Assembly (NCBI GenBank): GCA_964485855.1
Contig: CAZAKI010000012.1
Coordinates: 1 to 55,824 of the forward strand
Origin: UBA993 sp964485855
GTDB lineage: Bacteria > Bacillota > Dethiobacteria > DTU022
Length of the DNA: 55,824 bases
Direction: 5' to 3'
In this document: positions 34,359 through 43,786 of the stretch, piece by piece
How the letters are laid out: every line of letters starts with the position of its first letter
Position numbering within the stretch: the stretch's first letter is position 1
Notes under the pieces: model-generated
What the model saw: only the letters and a program-made list of their open reading frames with translations
What the model was told of the DNA's origin: nothing
Databases searched by the model: none
Made by a program: the position numbers and the translations under genes

Positions 34359-36082
34359 ATGTTTATGGATTATGGAATTCTTTCAATTTTACCACCAGTT
34401 TTAGCTATTGTTTTGGCCATTGCCACCCGCCAGGTTATCGTCTCTTTATTTGTTGCTGTCTGGCTGGGAGCAAGTATTTTACATGCCAGCCCGATTGCAG
34501 GATTCTTCCGTTCAATTGATACTTACATGCTGGAAAGTGCTGCCGACCCCTGGTATGCCGCGATTTTGATCTTTACAATGATCATTGCCGGTACCCTCGG
34601 TCTGGTAACCAAGGCAGGCGGCGCCCAGGCCATAGCAAATGCTCTGACCAGTAAAGCAAAAACCGCCCGTGGCGGGATGCTGGCAGCCTGGTTAATGGGG
34701 ATGATCATCTTCTTTGATGACTACTCCAGTTGTATCATTGCCGGTAATACGGCCCGTCCTATAACCGATGCGGTGAAGGTATCCAGGGAAAAGCTTTCCT
34801 ACATCATCGACTCCACGGCGGCCCCGGTTGCCACCTTTGCCCTGATTTCAACCTGGATCGGTTTTGAACTTGGGGTTATCGGTGAAGGTTATGCGTCCAT
34901 CGGACAGGAAAACGTTCCCGTTTACCTGATCTTCCTGCAGACCATTCCCTACCGTTTCTACAGCATCTTTGCCCTGGCCCTGGTCCTGATTCTTGCCATT
35001 ACCATGAAGGACTATGGACCAATGTATAATGCGGAAGTAAGAGCCCGTACAGAAGGCAAACTGCTCCGTGACGGAGCGGAACCGCTTTCGGCTACAGACA
35101 CTGAAGTGCTGCAGCCGGCTGAAGGCACCCCGCTGCGCTGGTTCAACTTTGTCATTCCGATTATCGTGATCATCGGCGCAACTTTCGTTGGCCTCTATGT
35201 AGCTGGTAACGGAAGCGAAGTTGGATTAATGAATGCTTTTGGCGATGCCGATTCCAGTGTCGTGCTGCTCTGGGCTTCCAGCCTTGGAGCGCTCGTTACC
35301 CTGGTCATGGTCCTGGTTCAGCGTATTGTTCCTCTGCAGCAGGCAGTTGACACGATCATTGATGGAGCTAAATCGGTCTTCCCGGCCCTGATCATCTTAG
35401 TCCTGGCCTGGGCTCTGAGCTACATCTCCGGTGAACTGGGTGCAGCCGATTACCTGGTTGGGTTGGTTGAGCGTTCCGGTATTGCGGCAGCCCTTCTGCC
35501 CCTGTTGATTTTCGTTGTTTCCTGCCTGATGGCCTTTGCCATGGGCACATCCTGGGGTGTTATGGGTATTGTGGTTCCGCTGGCTCTGCCGATTGCCGCA
35601 TCAATTGGCGGCCCGGCATTCCTGATTCCGANNNNNNNNNNNNNNNNNNNNNNNNNNNNNNNNNNNNNNNNNNNNNNNNNNNNNNNNNNNNNNNNNNNNN
35701 NNNNNNNNNNNNNNNNNNNNNNNNNNNNNNNCCGCTGGCTCTGCCGATTGCCGCATCAATTGGCGGCCCGGCATTCCTGATTCCGACCCTTGGTGCGGTG
35801 CTGACCGGTGCAATTTTCGGTGATCACTGCTCGCCGCTGTCCGACACCACGATTCTTTCTTCGACCGGTGCCGGTTCAGACCATATTGACCACGTGCGGA
35901 CCCAGATTCCTTACGCGCTAACCGCAGCGATCGTTTCCGGGGTATTCGGTTTTATTCCGGCCGGCCTCGGAGTGCATCCGGTTATTTCGATTATCCTGGG
36001 TCTAGTTGCCCTGATTGTCTTCGTGAAACTGGTCGGTAAGCCAACTGGTAATGCTGAAGCAATCGAAGCCAGTAAAAAGTAA
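34359..36082 (+). CDS. NhaC-family Na+/H+ antiporter (interrupted by assembly gap)
   Basis: A membrane antiporter with about 11-12 hydrophobic segments. Family marks are IIFFDDYSSCIIAGNTARPITD in the first half and GDHCSPLSDTTILSSTGAGSDH in the second. A 100-N gap (35632-35731) breaks the frame. The 55 bases before it (35577-35631) are identical to the 55 after it (35732-35786). Collapsing this overlap gives 522 codons in one open frame, so the gap is artificial and the gene is intact. It may exchange Na+ for H+ or, like some family members, couple two organic acids or amines. The start has AGGAGG 9 nt upstream (two close ATGs). Confidence 0.88.
35577..35786. repeat. 55-bp duplicated flanks around an artificial 100-N gap
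   Basis: 35577-35631 and 35732-35786 are identical, and the bases between are 100 Ns. This is the signature of two contig ends that overlap but were scaffolded with a default gap. Confidence 0.95.
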
Positions 36083-36110
36083 ACACGGTTTGTAATAATT
36101 GTTTCGAGTT

Positions 36111-36140
36111 GAAACCGGCCTCCGGGCCGGTTTCGCTTTT
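36111..36140 (+). terminator. Terminator of nhaC
   Basis: GAAACCGGCC pairs perfectly with GGCCGGTTTC (10 bp) around TCCG, followed by GCTTTT. Confidence 0.85.
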
Positions 36141-36230
36141 GGTGCCCGTTATTTACAAAAAAGGTTACCCGGCAGGCAATTATTTGCTACAATGGATCCG
36201 GAGGCATTTCGTCTGGAAAGGAAGGATATC

Positions 36231-36674
36231 ATGCAGGTCAGGGTTGCCACCTATGAACATCAGGCCGATGTTTGCCGGCTCTGGACTATGCTGCTAAATT
36301 TCTACCGGAAAAAGGCTTCCCCCGAAATCCTCGAACGTTCTTTCCGCTATGCTGTTGACCATCCACACAAGGTCCTGATCTTTATTATCATGATCGAAGG
36401 AGTGGTCACCGGTACCGCCAGCTTGCATCTTGGCCACTATTCAACCTGGAATGATAATTATTACGGGCATGTTGAAGATGTAATTATCGATCCAGATTAT
36501 CGCGGCCGCGGATTGGCTTTGATCTTGGTAGCTGAAGTGATTAAGGCGGCCCGGGAGAAAAACCTCAGCCGGGTTGAATTAAATGCTTTGAGTGATAATC
36601 TCCCTGCCCGCCGGTTATATGAAAAACTTGGCTTTACCACCGATTCGGTGGCCTATGAGCTAAAACTTAATTAA
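36231..36674 (+). CDS. GNAT-family N-acetyltransferase
   Basis: A 147-aa GNAT protein from the ATG at 36231, which has AAGGAAGGA about 6 nt upstream; the frame is open further up but lacks homology and overlaps the nhaC terminator. The acetyl-CoA site is VEDVIIDPDYRGRGLALILV, followed by LNALSDNLPARRLYEKLGF, the usual C-terminal part. The acceptor is unknown. It is followed after 25 nt by lysine 2,3-aminomutase; a beta-lysine acetyltransferase (AblB role) is conceivable, although AblB proteins are normally about 270 aa. Confidence 0.85.
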   Translation: MQVRVATYEHQADVCRLWTMLLNFYRKKASPEILERSFRYAVDHPHKVLIFIIMIEGVVTGTASLHLGHYSTWNDNYYGHVEDVIIDPDYRGRGLALILVAEVIKAAREKNLSRVELNALSDNLPARRLYEKLGFTTDSVAYELKLN

Positions 36675-36699
36675 ACCAGATCTGAGAGGAGTAGATGTA

Positions 36700-37932
36700 A
36701 TGCCTAATTACCGGGATATACCGTTATGGAAAGATGCAACGGAGCAGGATTGGCATAACTGGCACTGGCAGGTCCGCAACCGGATTACCAGTTTAGAGCA
36801 GCTTAAGCAGGTAATTGATTTAACTGATCAAGAGATTGAAGGGGTTGAAAAGTGTCTCCAGCAATTCAGAATGGCGATTACCCCTTACTACGCTAGTTTA
36901 ATGGATCCGGAAGATCGTAACTGTCCGGTGCGCAAGCAGGCTGTTCCGACAGTTGATGAGACCCATCGTTCAGTTTCCGATATGGCCGATCCGCTGCATG
37001 AAGATGTTGATTCTCCGGTCCCAGGTTTGACGCACCGCTATCCGGACCGGGTCTTGCTTTTGGTCACCGACCAGTGTTCCATGTACTGCCGCCACTGCAC
37101 CAGGCGCCGCATGGCCGGTCATACCGACAAAGCCAGCTCCAAAAAGCAGGTTGATGCCGCCATCGAATACGTTCGAAACACCCCGGCGGTCAGGGATGTT
37201 TTAATCTCCGGAGGTGACGGACTCTTAATCGGTGACGATTTCATCGAGCATATTTTAAAGAATTTAAGAGCCATTCCTCATGTTGAAATGATTCGTTTCG
37301 GCAGCCGGACCCCGGTGGTCATGCCTCAGCGCATTACCGAAGAACTTTGCAACATGTTGAAAAAATACCACCCGATTTACCTCAATACCCATTTTAACCA
37401 TCCAAAAGAAGTGACACCTGAAGCTGAGGCTGCCTGTGCCCGTCTTGCCGATGCCGGAATACCGTTGGGCAATCAGTCGGTTTTACTGGCCGGGGTTAAC
37501 GATTGTCCGCAGGTTATGAAGAAACTGGTGCAGGAGATGCTCAGGATCAGGGTAAAACCATACTACATTTACCAGTGCGATCTCTCACAGGGTATTGAGC
37601 ACTTCAGAACTTCGGTTGCCGCCGGCATTGAGATTATTGAAAACCTGCGCGGTCACACCACCGGTCTTGGGGTCCCCACCTTTGTAGTCGATGCTCCCGG
37701 TGGCGGCGGAAAAATACCGGTTATGCCCCAGTATTTAATCAGCCAATCGCCGCATCGGGTCGTGGTGCGTAACTTTGAAGGTGGACTTTACTCCTATACC
37801 GAGCCGCACCGCCTGGTCGATCCGGAACAACCCTGTCCGCTCTGCGGCGGTACTCACAACCGCTATGATACCGGGGTTGCCTCACTGCTGAACGGTCAGC
37901 ATATTGCCATGGAACCAACAGTCAAAGAGTAA
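36700..37932 (+). CDS. kamA: L-lysine 2,3-aminomutase (radical SAM, PLP)
   Basis: A 410-aa enzyme that interconverts L-lysine and L-beta-lysine. The radical SAM motif CSMYCRHC (C-x3-C-x2-C, about 126-133) binds the [4Fe-4S] cluster, and ISGGDGLLIGDD follows. The two aspartates that bind the lysine side chain are present, in YQCDLSQGIEHF and VVDAPGGGGKI, which argues for lysine rather than glutamate 2,3-aminomutase. The C-terminal CPLCGG can bind zinc. It may start lysine fermentation or make the compatible solute N-epsilon-acetyl-beta-lysine. GAGGAG lies upstream. Confidence 0.93.
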   Translation: MPNYRDIPLWKDATEQDWHNWHWQVRNRITSLEQLKQVIDLTDQEIEGVEKCLQQFRMAITPYYASLMDPEDRNCPVRKQAVPTVDETHRSVSDMADPLHEDVDSPVPGLTHRYPDRVLLLVTDQCSMYCRHCTRRRMAGHTDKASSKKQVDAAIEYVRNTPAVRDVLISGGDGLLIGDDFIEHILKNLRAIPHVEMIRFGSRTPVVMPQRITEELCNMLKKYHPIYLNTHFNHPKEVTPEAEAACARLADAGIPLGNQSVLLAGVNDCPQVMKKLVQEMLRIRVKPYYIYQCDLSQGIEHFRTSVAAGIEIIENLRGHTTGLGVPTFVVDAPGGGGKIPVMPQYLISQSPHRVVVRNFEGGLYSYTEPHRLVDPEQPCPLCGGTHNRYDTGVASLLNGQHIAMEPTVKE

Positions 37933-37950
37933 AGTAAAGGAGTCGAAAAG

Positions 37951-37972
37951 CTACACTGTGTATCCAGTTATC
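37951..37972. repeat. 22-bp intergenic repeat, copy 1
   Basis: CTACACTGTGTATCCAGTTA plus TC is identical to 49758-49779. Both copies lie in spacers ahead of genes and are followed within 2 nt by AGTTAT. Confidence 0.7.
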
Positions 37973-38077
37973 AAGTTATTGTCCCTGCGGTTGGAAAAAT
38001 ATCGCATAGTCTTAAAAAAATAGGGGCGATTGACCTTGAAAGTGAAGCTTTTTCGATGATTAAAAGGAGTCTTATAA

Positions 38078-39559
38078 ATGGAAAAATATAGTTTTGCTAG
38101 CCAACCGAAATTGCGCCTGATCAGTGATGAACAGATCAAGCTGGTTCACGAAAAGGCATTACATATCCTTGAGCACAGCGGGGTTAAGTTTGAGTCCGAG
38201 CAAGCGCTGAAAATTTTGCAGGATAATGGCGCAAAAATCGATTCTGAGAAGCATATCGCCAAGATCACTCCCCAGATGGTTGATCAGGCTATCAGCAGAA
38301 CTCCGTCGGGATTCAAGCTATTCAATCGCGAAGGTGAGCCGGCAGCCGATCTGAGCGGCAACCAATCACATTTTGATCCCGGATCTTCGGTCATTAAGTT
38401 TATGGAATCAGACGGGGTAACTGTGCGCAAAACCGAGTCAAAAGACCTGGTTAAGATCAGTCGCGTGAATGACGCGCTGGATAATGTACAGCTGCAGTCA
38501 ACGGCAGTAGTCTGTTACGATGTGCCTGAATTGATTGGCGACAGCTATCGGCTTTATCTCTGCCTGAAAAATTCGCCTAAGGCGGTGATTACAGGTGCAT
38601 TCAGCGTCCGGGGTATTCACCACATGCGCGAGATGCTGGCCGCGGTTGCCGGAGGATACGAGCAACTTCGTGAAAAGCCGCTTGCGGTTTTCGACATTTG
38701 CCCGTCGCAGCCGCTGAAATGGACCCGGATCAGCGCTGAAAATATCATTGACTGTGCCCGCTATGATCTGCCCCAGGAGTTGATCTCGGTGCCCATGCCC
38801 GGCGCAGCTACGCCGATCACCCTGGCCGGTTCACTGATCGTCCATACCGCGGAGACTTTGAGCGGAATTGTTCTGGCCCAGTGTGTTAATCCCGGCGCTC
38901 CTGTTGTCTATGGTGGGGCACCGGTGCAATTTGATATGCGCTTTAGCACTACACCGATGAGCGCTGTGGAAGCATCCCTGATTGCCGCTGCTTATGCGCA
39001 GATGGGCAAATACTTTGGCCTGCCGACGCATACTTATGCCGCGCTTAGCGATTCAAAGCTGATTGATATGCAAGCCGGAGCTGAAACAGCGATGAGCGGC
39101 ACCATCGCCCAGCTGGCTGGAATTAACATGATCTCCGGTGCCGGTGCTCTTGATTTCATCAATACCTTTAGCTTAGAAAAGTTGGTAATCGATAACGATA
39201 TCTGTGGCATGATTTTAAGAGCTCAGAGGGGTATTGAATTCAGTGAAGAAACGATGGCTGTTGACCTGATTGAAAAGCTCGGCCCGGGCGGGACTTACCT
39301 TGAAACTGATTTAACCATGAAGTATTTTAAGAGCGAGCCGTACATGCCTTCGAAAGTAATTGACCGCCAGGATCGCAAGAACTGGGAGGAAGAGGGAAGC
39401 AGGACAATCTTTGAACGGGCCGGGTTAAAAGTTAAGGATATTCAGGAAAATCATCTTCCCGTTCCACTCGACAAAGAACGCGCAGGAAATCTTGATCAGG
39501 TTGTTAAAGAAGTGATGAAGGAGTTGGGCATCAACAGTCTGCCCCAGGGTCCTCAATAA
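38078..39559 (+). CDS. MttB-superfamily methyltransferase without pyrrolysine (betaine-type)
   Basis: A 493-aa TIM-barrel methyltransferase of the trimethylamine methyltransferase family (HEKALHILEHSGVKF, HFDPGSSVIKFMESDG, AVITGAFSVRGIHHMREML, YAALSDSKLIDMQAGAET). True MttB carries pyrrolysine near residue 334. This frame is uninterrupted and full length, so it belongs with the non-Pyl homologues such as MtgB, MtpB and MtcB, which demethylate glycine betaine, proline betaine or carnitine. The substrate is open; carnitine-, betaine- or trimethyl-lysine-type compounds are candidates. AAAGGAG precedes the ATG. It shares the strand with kamA, 145 nt downstream of it. Confidence 0.92.
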   Translation: MEKYSFASQPKLRLISDEQIKLVHEKALHILEHSGVKFESEQALKILQDNGAKIDSEKHIAKITPQMVDQAISRTPSGFKLFNREGEPAADLSGNQSHFDPGSSVIKFMESDGVTVRKTESKDLVKISRVNDALDNVQLQSTAVVCYDVPELIGDSYRLYLCLKNSPKAVITGAFSVRGIHHMREMLAAVAGGYEQLREKPLAVFDICPSQPLKWTRISAENIIDCARYDLPQELISVPMPGAATPITLAGSLIVHTAETLSGIVLAQCVNPGAPVVYGGAPVQFDMRFSTTPMSAVEASLIAAAYAQMGKYFGLPTHTYAALSDSKLIDMQAGAETAMSGTIAQLAGINMISGAGALDFINTFSLEKLVIDNDICGMILRAQRGIEFSEETMAVDLIEKLGPGGTYLETDLTMKYFKSEPYMPSKVIDRQDRKNWEEEGSRTIFERAGLKVKDIQENHLPVPLDKERAGNLDQVVKEVMKELGINSLPQGPQ

Positions 39560-39583
39560 GCATGATGTAAAGTGGAAACTTAA

Positions 39584-39646
39584 AAAGGCTGTCAGGTAAG
39601 CTGAAGGGCACTGGATCTTCACCTTCAGCTAAGCTTGACAGCCTTT
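39584..39646. terminator. Bidirectional terminator between mttB homologue and iorB
   Basis: An outer stem AAAGGCTGTCA / TGACAGCCTTT (11 bp) and an inner stem AGCTGAAGG / CCTTCAGCT form one long hairpin between two convergent genes, with A-rich and T-rich ends. Confidence 0.85.
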
Positions 39647-39674
39647 GTTGCAAAATGATAAACGATGTTTCTCC

Positions 39675-40256
39675 TTATTGTCTTGCGAACTGCCAGCCGG
39701 CTTCAAACGACTGCTGGTTGATTGCGACCAGCTTCGCCTTGATCTCCTGTTCCATCACCGTTAGCCACTTTTCCTTCTCAAAGGGCATAATATGGGCGAG
39801 AATCCCCAGTAAAAAAGTATTGACCATCCTGGGATTACTGCTGACCGGTTCAATTGATAATGCATCAACAGCGATTAACCTTTTTACTTTCTGCTCAATC
39901 TCGACAAGAATCCCTGAAGTATACTCAGCCTGGCCGGTCAACACCGGCAGGGGTTCAAGCTCCTGGGTATTGACAATGACTGTGCCTTGTGGTGATAAAA
40001 AAGGCAGCCAGCGCAGTGCTTCCATTTTTTCAAAAGAGAGCAGGATGTCGCCATCTCCCTCGGGAATCAACGGTGAGTATACTTTCTCGCCAATCCTGAC
40101 ATGAGTGATCACGCTACCGCCTCGCTGGGCCATGCCATGTGTTTCAGCGGTTTTAACATCAAGCCCTTCGTCGATTGCCAGGGCGGCGATCACCCTGCCG
40201 GTTAAAATTGTTCCCTGGCCGCCGACCCCGGCGATTAAAATATCAGTTTTATTCAC
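39675..40256 (-). CDS. iorB: Indolepyruvate:ferredoxin oxidoreductase beta subunit
   Basis: A 193-aa gamma/beta-type subunit of the 2-oxoacid:ferredoxin oxidoreductase family: DILIAGVGGQGTILTGRVIA, KTAETHGMAQRGGSVITHVRIG. With IorA it oxidises aryl-pyruvates (from Trp, Phe, Tyr) to arylacetyl-CoA, reducing ferredoxin. GTG at 40256 is chosen since GGAAGGTG lies 6 nt upstream; the frame continues up to 40325 but there it runs inside iorA. It overlaps the iorA stop by 8 nt, so the two are translationally coupled. Confidence 0.93.
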   Translation of the reverse strand: MNKTDILIAGVGGQGTILTGRVIAALAIDEGLDVKTAETHGMAQRGGSVITHVRIGEKVYSPLIPEGDGDILLSFEKMEALRWLPFLSPQGTVIVNTQELEPLPVLTGQAEYTSGILVEIEQKVKRLIAVDALSIEPVSSNPRMVNTFLLGILAHIMPFEKEKWLTVMEQEIKAKLVAINQQSFEAGWQFARQ

Positions 40257-42018
40257 TTGTTTCACCTTCCTTCCCGACGGGAAACTTAATAGCCTCAAAG
40301 CGACATAGCTGTTCACAAAGGCCACAGGCGGTACAGATCGTCTTATTGATCACCGCTTTTTCGTCCTTAAAGCTGATTGCCGGACAGCCCAGGCCGATAC
40401 AAACTTTGCAACCGGTGCATAAATCGTTGTCTACATAGAGCGGTTCATCAAAACTGGTCAGTAAGAAGATGCAGGGACGCCGGGCAATAATGACCGAAGT
40501 TTCGTCGGCTTCAAGCTCGGTTTTAACCTTTTCTTTTACCTGCTCCAGGTCAAAGGCATCGACTACTGAGACACGCTTAACGCCTAAAGAGCGGCAGAGG
40601 GTTTCTAAGTTAACGGCGGCGGCAGGTTCGCCCCGCAGGTTTGAGCCAGTCCCGGGGTGCTGCTGATGACCGGTCATGGCTGTTATGCCGTTGTCGAGAA
40701 TCATTAAAGTCATTGGTGAACGGTTGTAAACCGCATCCATTAAAGGAGTGATCCCCGAGTGCAGAAAAGTGGAATCGCCGATCACCGCAACCGTTTTTCT
40801 AGCCGCATCACGGTTAGCCCTGGCCATACCCAGCGCTGTTCCGACACTGGCCCCCATACAAATGCAGGAATCAATTGCTTCGAGCGGTTTTAAAGCTCCC
40901 AGAGTGTAACAGCCGATATCGCCCATTACATTTAGCTTTAGCTTTTTTAAAATATAAAAAACACCGCGATGTGAACAACCGGGACACATAACCGGGGGGC
41001 GGCCCGGTATTTCCAACCCTGTTTCGATCAGCTTAGGTTTTTTACCAGCTACTTTTTCCCTGATCATCTCGGTGCTGATTTCGCCCAGCGGGCCAAAAAG
41101 ATCTTTACCGCGAACCGGTACTTTAAGTTGCATGGCCAATAGCTGTTCCTCAAAGAACGGATCAAGCTCTTCGATCACGATAATTTCTTCAACCATCGCC
41201 GCCAATTTGCTGACCAGTGCAGTGGGTAACGGGTGGCTGAAACCAAGCTTTAAAAAGGTTGCATCGGGCAGAGCTTCCCTGGCATACTGGTAAACGACTC
41301 CGCTGCACAAGACGCCAAGTTTAGAAGAACCGGGTTCAATCCTGTTTAGCGGGCTTTTTTCCGTTTCTTCCCGTAAAGCAATCAGCCGTTTTTCCACGAT
41401 TGGATGACGCAGGCGGGCAAAACCGGGCAGCATCACATATTTGGCCGGATTCTTTTTAAAACCGCTCACTTGATGCTCTTTTCGTTTACCGGGGACTAAA
41501 GTACTGCGCGAATGAGAAATGCGGGTGGTGGTGCGCAGCATCACCGGGGTGTCAAAGCGTTCGCTGATCGCTAAACCGGCGATCACATAATCGCGTGCTT
41601 CCTCACTGTCTGACGGTTCAAGCAGGGGAATCTTGGCAAAACGGGCATAATGCCTGTTATCCTGTTCGTTCTGCGAACTGTGCATACCCGGATCGTCGGC
41701 CGATATTAAGACCAGCCCTCCACCCACCCCGGTATAGGAAAGGGTCATCAGCGGATCGGCTGCTACATTAACCCCAACATGTTTCATTGCAGCCAGCACC
41801 CTGGCGCCTTCAATTGAAGCCCCAATCGCTTCTTCCAGGGCTGTTTTTTCATTGGCCGACCAGTTGCAATCAACGCCCGGATAGCGGCTTAAATTTTCAA
41901 GTATTTCTGTACTCGGTGTTCCCGGATAGGCCGTGCCCACATTCACTCCACCTTCGTAGGCCCCCAGGGCAATTGCTTCGTTCCCGGTCATAATGGTCCT
42001 TTTACTGCTTATCTTCAT
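40249..42018 (-). CDS. iorA: Indolepyruvate:ferredoxin oxidoreductase alpha subunit
   Basis: A 589-aa subunit. The N-terminal pyrimidine domain (GNEAIALGAYEGGVNVGTAYPGTPS) leads to the thiamine-diphosphate domain in the middle (MCPGCSHRGVFYILKKL, IGDSTFLHSGITPLMDA). Two C-terminal [4Fe-4S] motifs, CTGCKVCIGLGCP and CTACGLCEQLCRF, relay electrons to ferredoxin. The start has good homology right from MKISSKRTIMTGNEA. It lies 15 nt behind paaK in an operon ACT-paaK-iorA-iorB, the usual order in peptide-fermenting anaerobes. Confidence 0.95.
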   Translation of the reverse strand: MKISSKRTIMTGNEAIALGAYEGGVNVGTAYPGTPSTEILENLSRYPGVDCNWSANEKTALEEAIGASIEGARVLAAMKHVGVNVAADPLMTLSYTGVGGGLVLISADDPGMHSSQNEQDNRHYARFAKIPLLEPSDSEEARDYVIAGLAISERFDTPVMLRTTTRISHSRSTLVPGKRKEHQVSGFKKNPAKYVMLPGFARLRHPIVEKRLIALREETEKSPLNRIEPGSSKLGVLCSGVVYQYAREALPDATFLKLGFSHPLPTALVSKLAAMVEEIIVIEELDPFFEEQLLAMQLKVPVRGKDLFGPLGEISTEMIREKVAGKKPKLIETGLEIPGRPPVMCPGCSHRGVFYILKKLKLNVMGDIGCYTLGALKPLEAIDSCICMGASVGTALGMARANRDAARKTVAVIGDSTFLHSGITPLMDAVYNRSPMTLMILDNGITAMTGHQQHPGTGSNLRGEPAAAVNLETLCRSLGVKRVSVVDAFDLEQVKEKVKTELEADETSVIIARRPCIFLLTSFDEPLYVDNDLCTGCKVCIGLGCPAISFKDEKAVINKTICTACGLCEQLCRFEAIKFPVGKEGETSE

Positions 42019-42033
42019 TCAAACTCCCCCTTG

Positions 42034-43332
42034 TTATGCTTTATCGTCGGTGGTAATAATTCGTTTTGCTTTCCCGGTGGTTCTTTCCAGTGATTTTGGT
42101 TCCATCAACTTGATCCGTGGTGCCAGGGAAAGGGTTGAGCGCAGCCGTTGTCTGATCCGGTTTTCAAGTGCTTCGAGCTGCTTAAAACTATCGGAAAAAC
42201 CTTCAGGTGAAAGTTCAACCTGGACCTCAAGATCCTTGATAAAACCTTTTTGCCTGTGCAGAACCAGCAGGTAGTGGGGTGATACTTCGTTAAAATCGGC
42301 CAAAACTTCTTCAATCTGAGATGGGAATATATTAACGCCCTTGATAATGATCATATCGTCACTGCGCCCGGTGATGTAGTCCATCCGTCGGGTGGTGCGT
42401 CCACAGGGGCAGGGTGCGGTCATTAGCTTGGTGATATCTCCGGTTCGGTAGCGCAAGACCGGAAAGCCTTCTTTGTATAATGGGGTAAGCACAAGCTCGC
42501 CGGTTGAGCCGTCAGGCAAAACCTCTCCACTTAGCGGATCAATTATTTCCGGGTAGTAAATATCTTCCAGAATATGCATGCCTGATTTCTCGGTGCATTC
42601 GCCTGATATGCCCGGGCCTACTACCTCGGTCAGACCATAGTTAACCGTAGCGTTCAGGCCCCAGTGGTTCTCAATATCTTCTCGCATCGCTGCTGAACAG
42701 GGTTCGCCGCCGAAAAGACCAATTTTTAGTCCGAAAGCTTTCGGTTTGTAACCGAGGTCCAGGGCTGTTTCAGCCATGTAGATCGCAAAGGAAGGAGTAC
42801 TGACCAGCACCGTGGTTTTAAAGTCACCCATCAGAGCCAGCTGTCGTTCCGTGTTGCCGCTGGAGAAAGGCACAACGGTAGCACCAAGCTTTTCCAGGCC
42901 GTAGTGCAGGCCGAATCCACCGGTAAACAACCCATAACCGAAAGATATTTGAGCGATATCTTTCTCCGTTACCCCGGCCATGTTGCAGATCCGGGCCACC
43001 GCGTTTGACCAGTCTTCAAGATCCCGACGGGTATAGCCGGCAACGATTGGCTTGCCGGTGGTTCCGGAGGAGGCATGGATCCGTAGAATCTTATCCAGCG
43101 GTACTGCTGCCATCCCGTAGGGGTAAGCGCTCCGCAAATCGCTCTTTTTGGTAAAAGGAACCTGCCTAAAATCCTCAATTCCGGTGATCATTTCTGGACT
43201 AAGTCCATGATCAATAAACAGTTTACGGTAGTAGGGACTGTTTTCATAAGCATGTTTGACGGTAGCGGCGATTGCTTTTTCCTGTAAATCTAGTCTCTCT
43301 GGGCTTGTCAAGTAATCATTTAAGATCTGCAT
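42034..43332 (-). CDS. paaK: Phenylacetate--CoA ligase
   Basis: A 432-aa ANL-superfamily ligase forming aryl-CoA with ATP. Blocks are HASSGTTGKPIVAGYT (P-loop), YGLTEVVGPGISGEC, YRTGDIT and GRSDDMIIIKGVNIFPSQIEEVL. A CPCGR pair near the hinge may bind zinc. The ATG at 43332 has AGGAG 9 nt upstream and gives the usual family length; the frame up to 43389 overlaps the upstream gene's end without a ribosome site. In this operon it probably activates arylacetates or runs in reverse to save energy from arylacetyl-CoA. Confidence 0.92.
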   Translation of the reverse strand: MQILNDYLTSPERLDLQEKAIAATVKHAYENSPYYRKLFIDHGLSPEMITGIEDFRQVPFTKKSDLRSAYPYGMAAVPLDKILRIHASSGTTGKPIVAGYTRRDLEDWSNAVARICNMAGVTEKDIAQISFGYGLFTGGFGLHYGLEKLGATVVPFSSGNTERQLALMGDFKTTVLVSTPSFAIYMAETALDLGYKPKAFGLKIGLFGGEPCSAAMREDIENHWGLNATVNYGLTEVVGPGISGECTEKSGMHILEDIYYPEIIDPLSGEVLPDGSTGELVLTPLYKEGFPVLRYRTGDITKLMTAPCPCGRTTRRMDYITGRSDDMIIIKGVNIFPSQIEEVLADFNEVSPHYLLVLHRQKGFIKDLEVQVELSPEGFSDSFKQLEALENRIRQRLRSTLSLAPRIKLMEPKSLERTTGKAKRIITTDDKA

Positions 43333-43357
43333 CTGTGTCCACTCCTGTAGGCTGCGA

Positions 43358-43786
43358 TCAGAAACCGTAAATTCTCTCTCCGGATACAATCGGCACTTGA
43401 TTATCTTTCAGGACTTGCATGGCTTCGGCTATTCTCTCGACGCGCAGCATGATTATTGCGCAATGAGTCGGTTTTTCAATAAACGAGTAAAGATATTCCA
43501 CGTTAATTCCCGCTTGATCAAGATACGCGAGAACCTGGGCCAGGCCTCCCGGTTTATCGGGAATTTCAATCGCAATCACATCGGTAACCGTGGCCATAAT
43601 GCCTTTGTCTTTAAGCTCGGTGATGGCCAGGTCAGGCTGATCGACAATCATTCTCAGGATCCCGAAATCTGAAGTATCGGCAATCGATACCCCGCGAATA
43701 CTGATCCCGGCGTCACCCAGCACCTGGGCCACCCTGACCAAACGACCCGATTTATTCTCAAGAAAAACGGAAATCTGCTTAATCAT
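43358..43786 (-). CDS. Tandem ACT-domain protein
   Basis: A 142-aa protein with two ACT domains: KQISVFLENKSGRLVRVAQVLGDAG (about 1-68) and AIEIPDKPGGLAQVLAYLDQAG (about 70-140). ACT domains bind amino acids. Genes like this typically sit with paaK and iorAB, so it probably senses an aromatic or branched amino acid and regulates the ligase or the operon. It has no DNA-binding domain. AAGGGGGC lies before the ATG. It is the first gene of the operon. Confidence 0.9.
   Translation of the reverse strand: MIKQISVFLENKSGRLVRVAQVLGDAGISIRGVSIADTSDFGILRMIVDQPDLAITELKDKGIMATVTDVIAIEIPDKPGGLAQVLAYLDQAGINVEYLYSFIEKPTHCAIIMLRVERIAEAMQVLKDNQVPIVSGERIYGF

Noticed and set aside
35601..35813. Open frames running through the N gap near the NhaC gene
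   Set aside because: They exist only because Ns are read as codons and the 55-bp overlap is counted twice; collapsing the overlap gives one frame.
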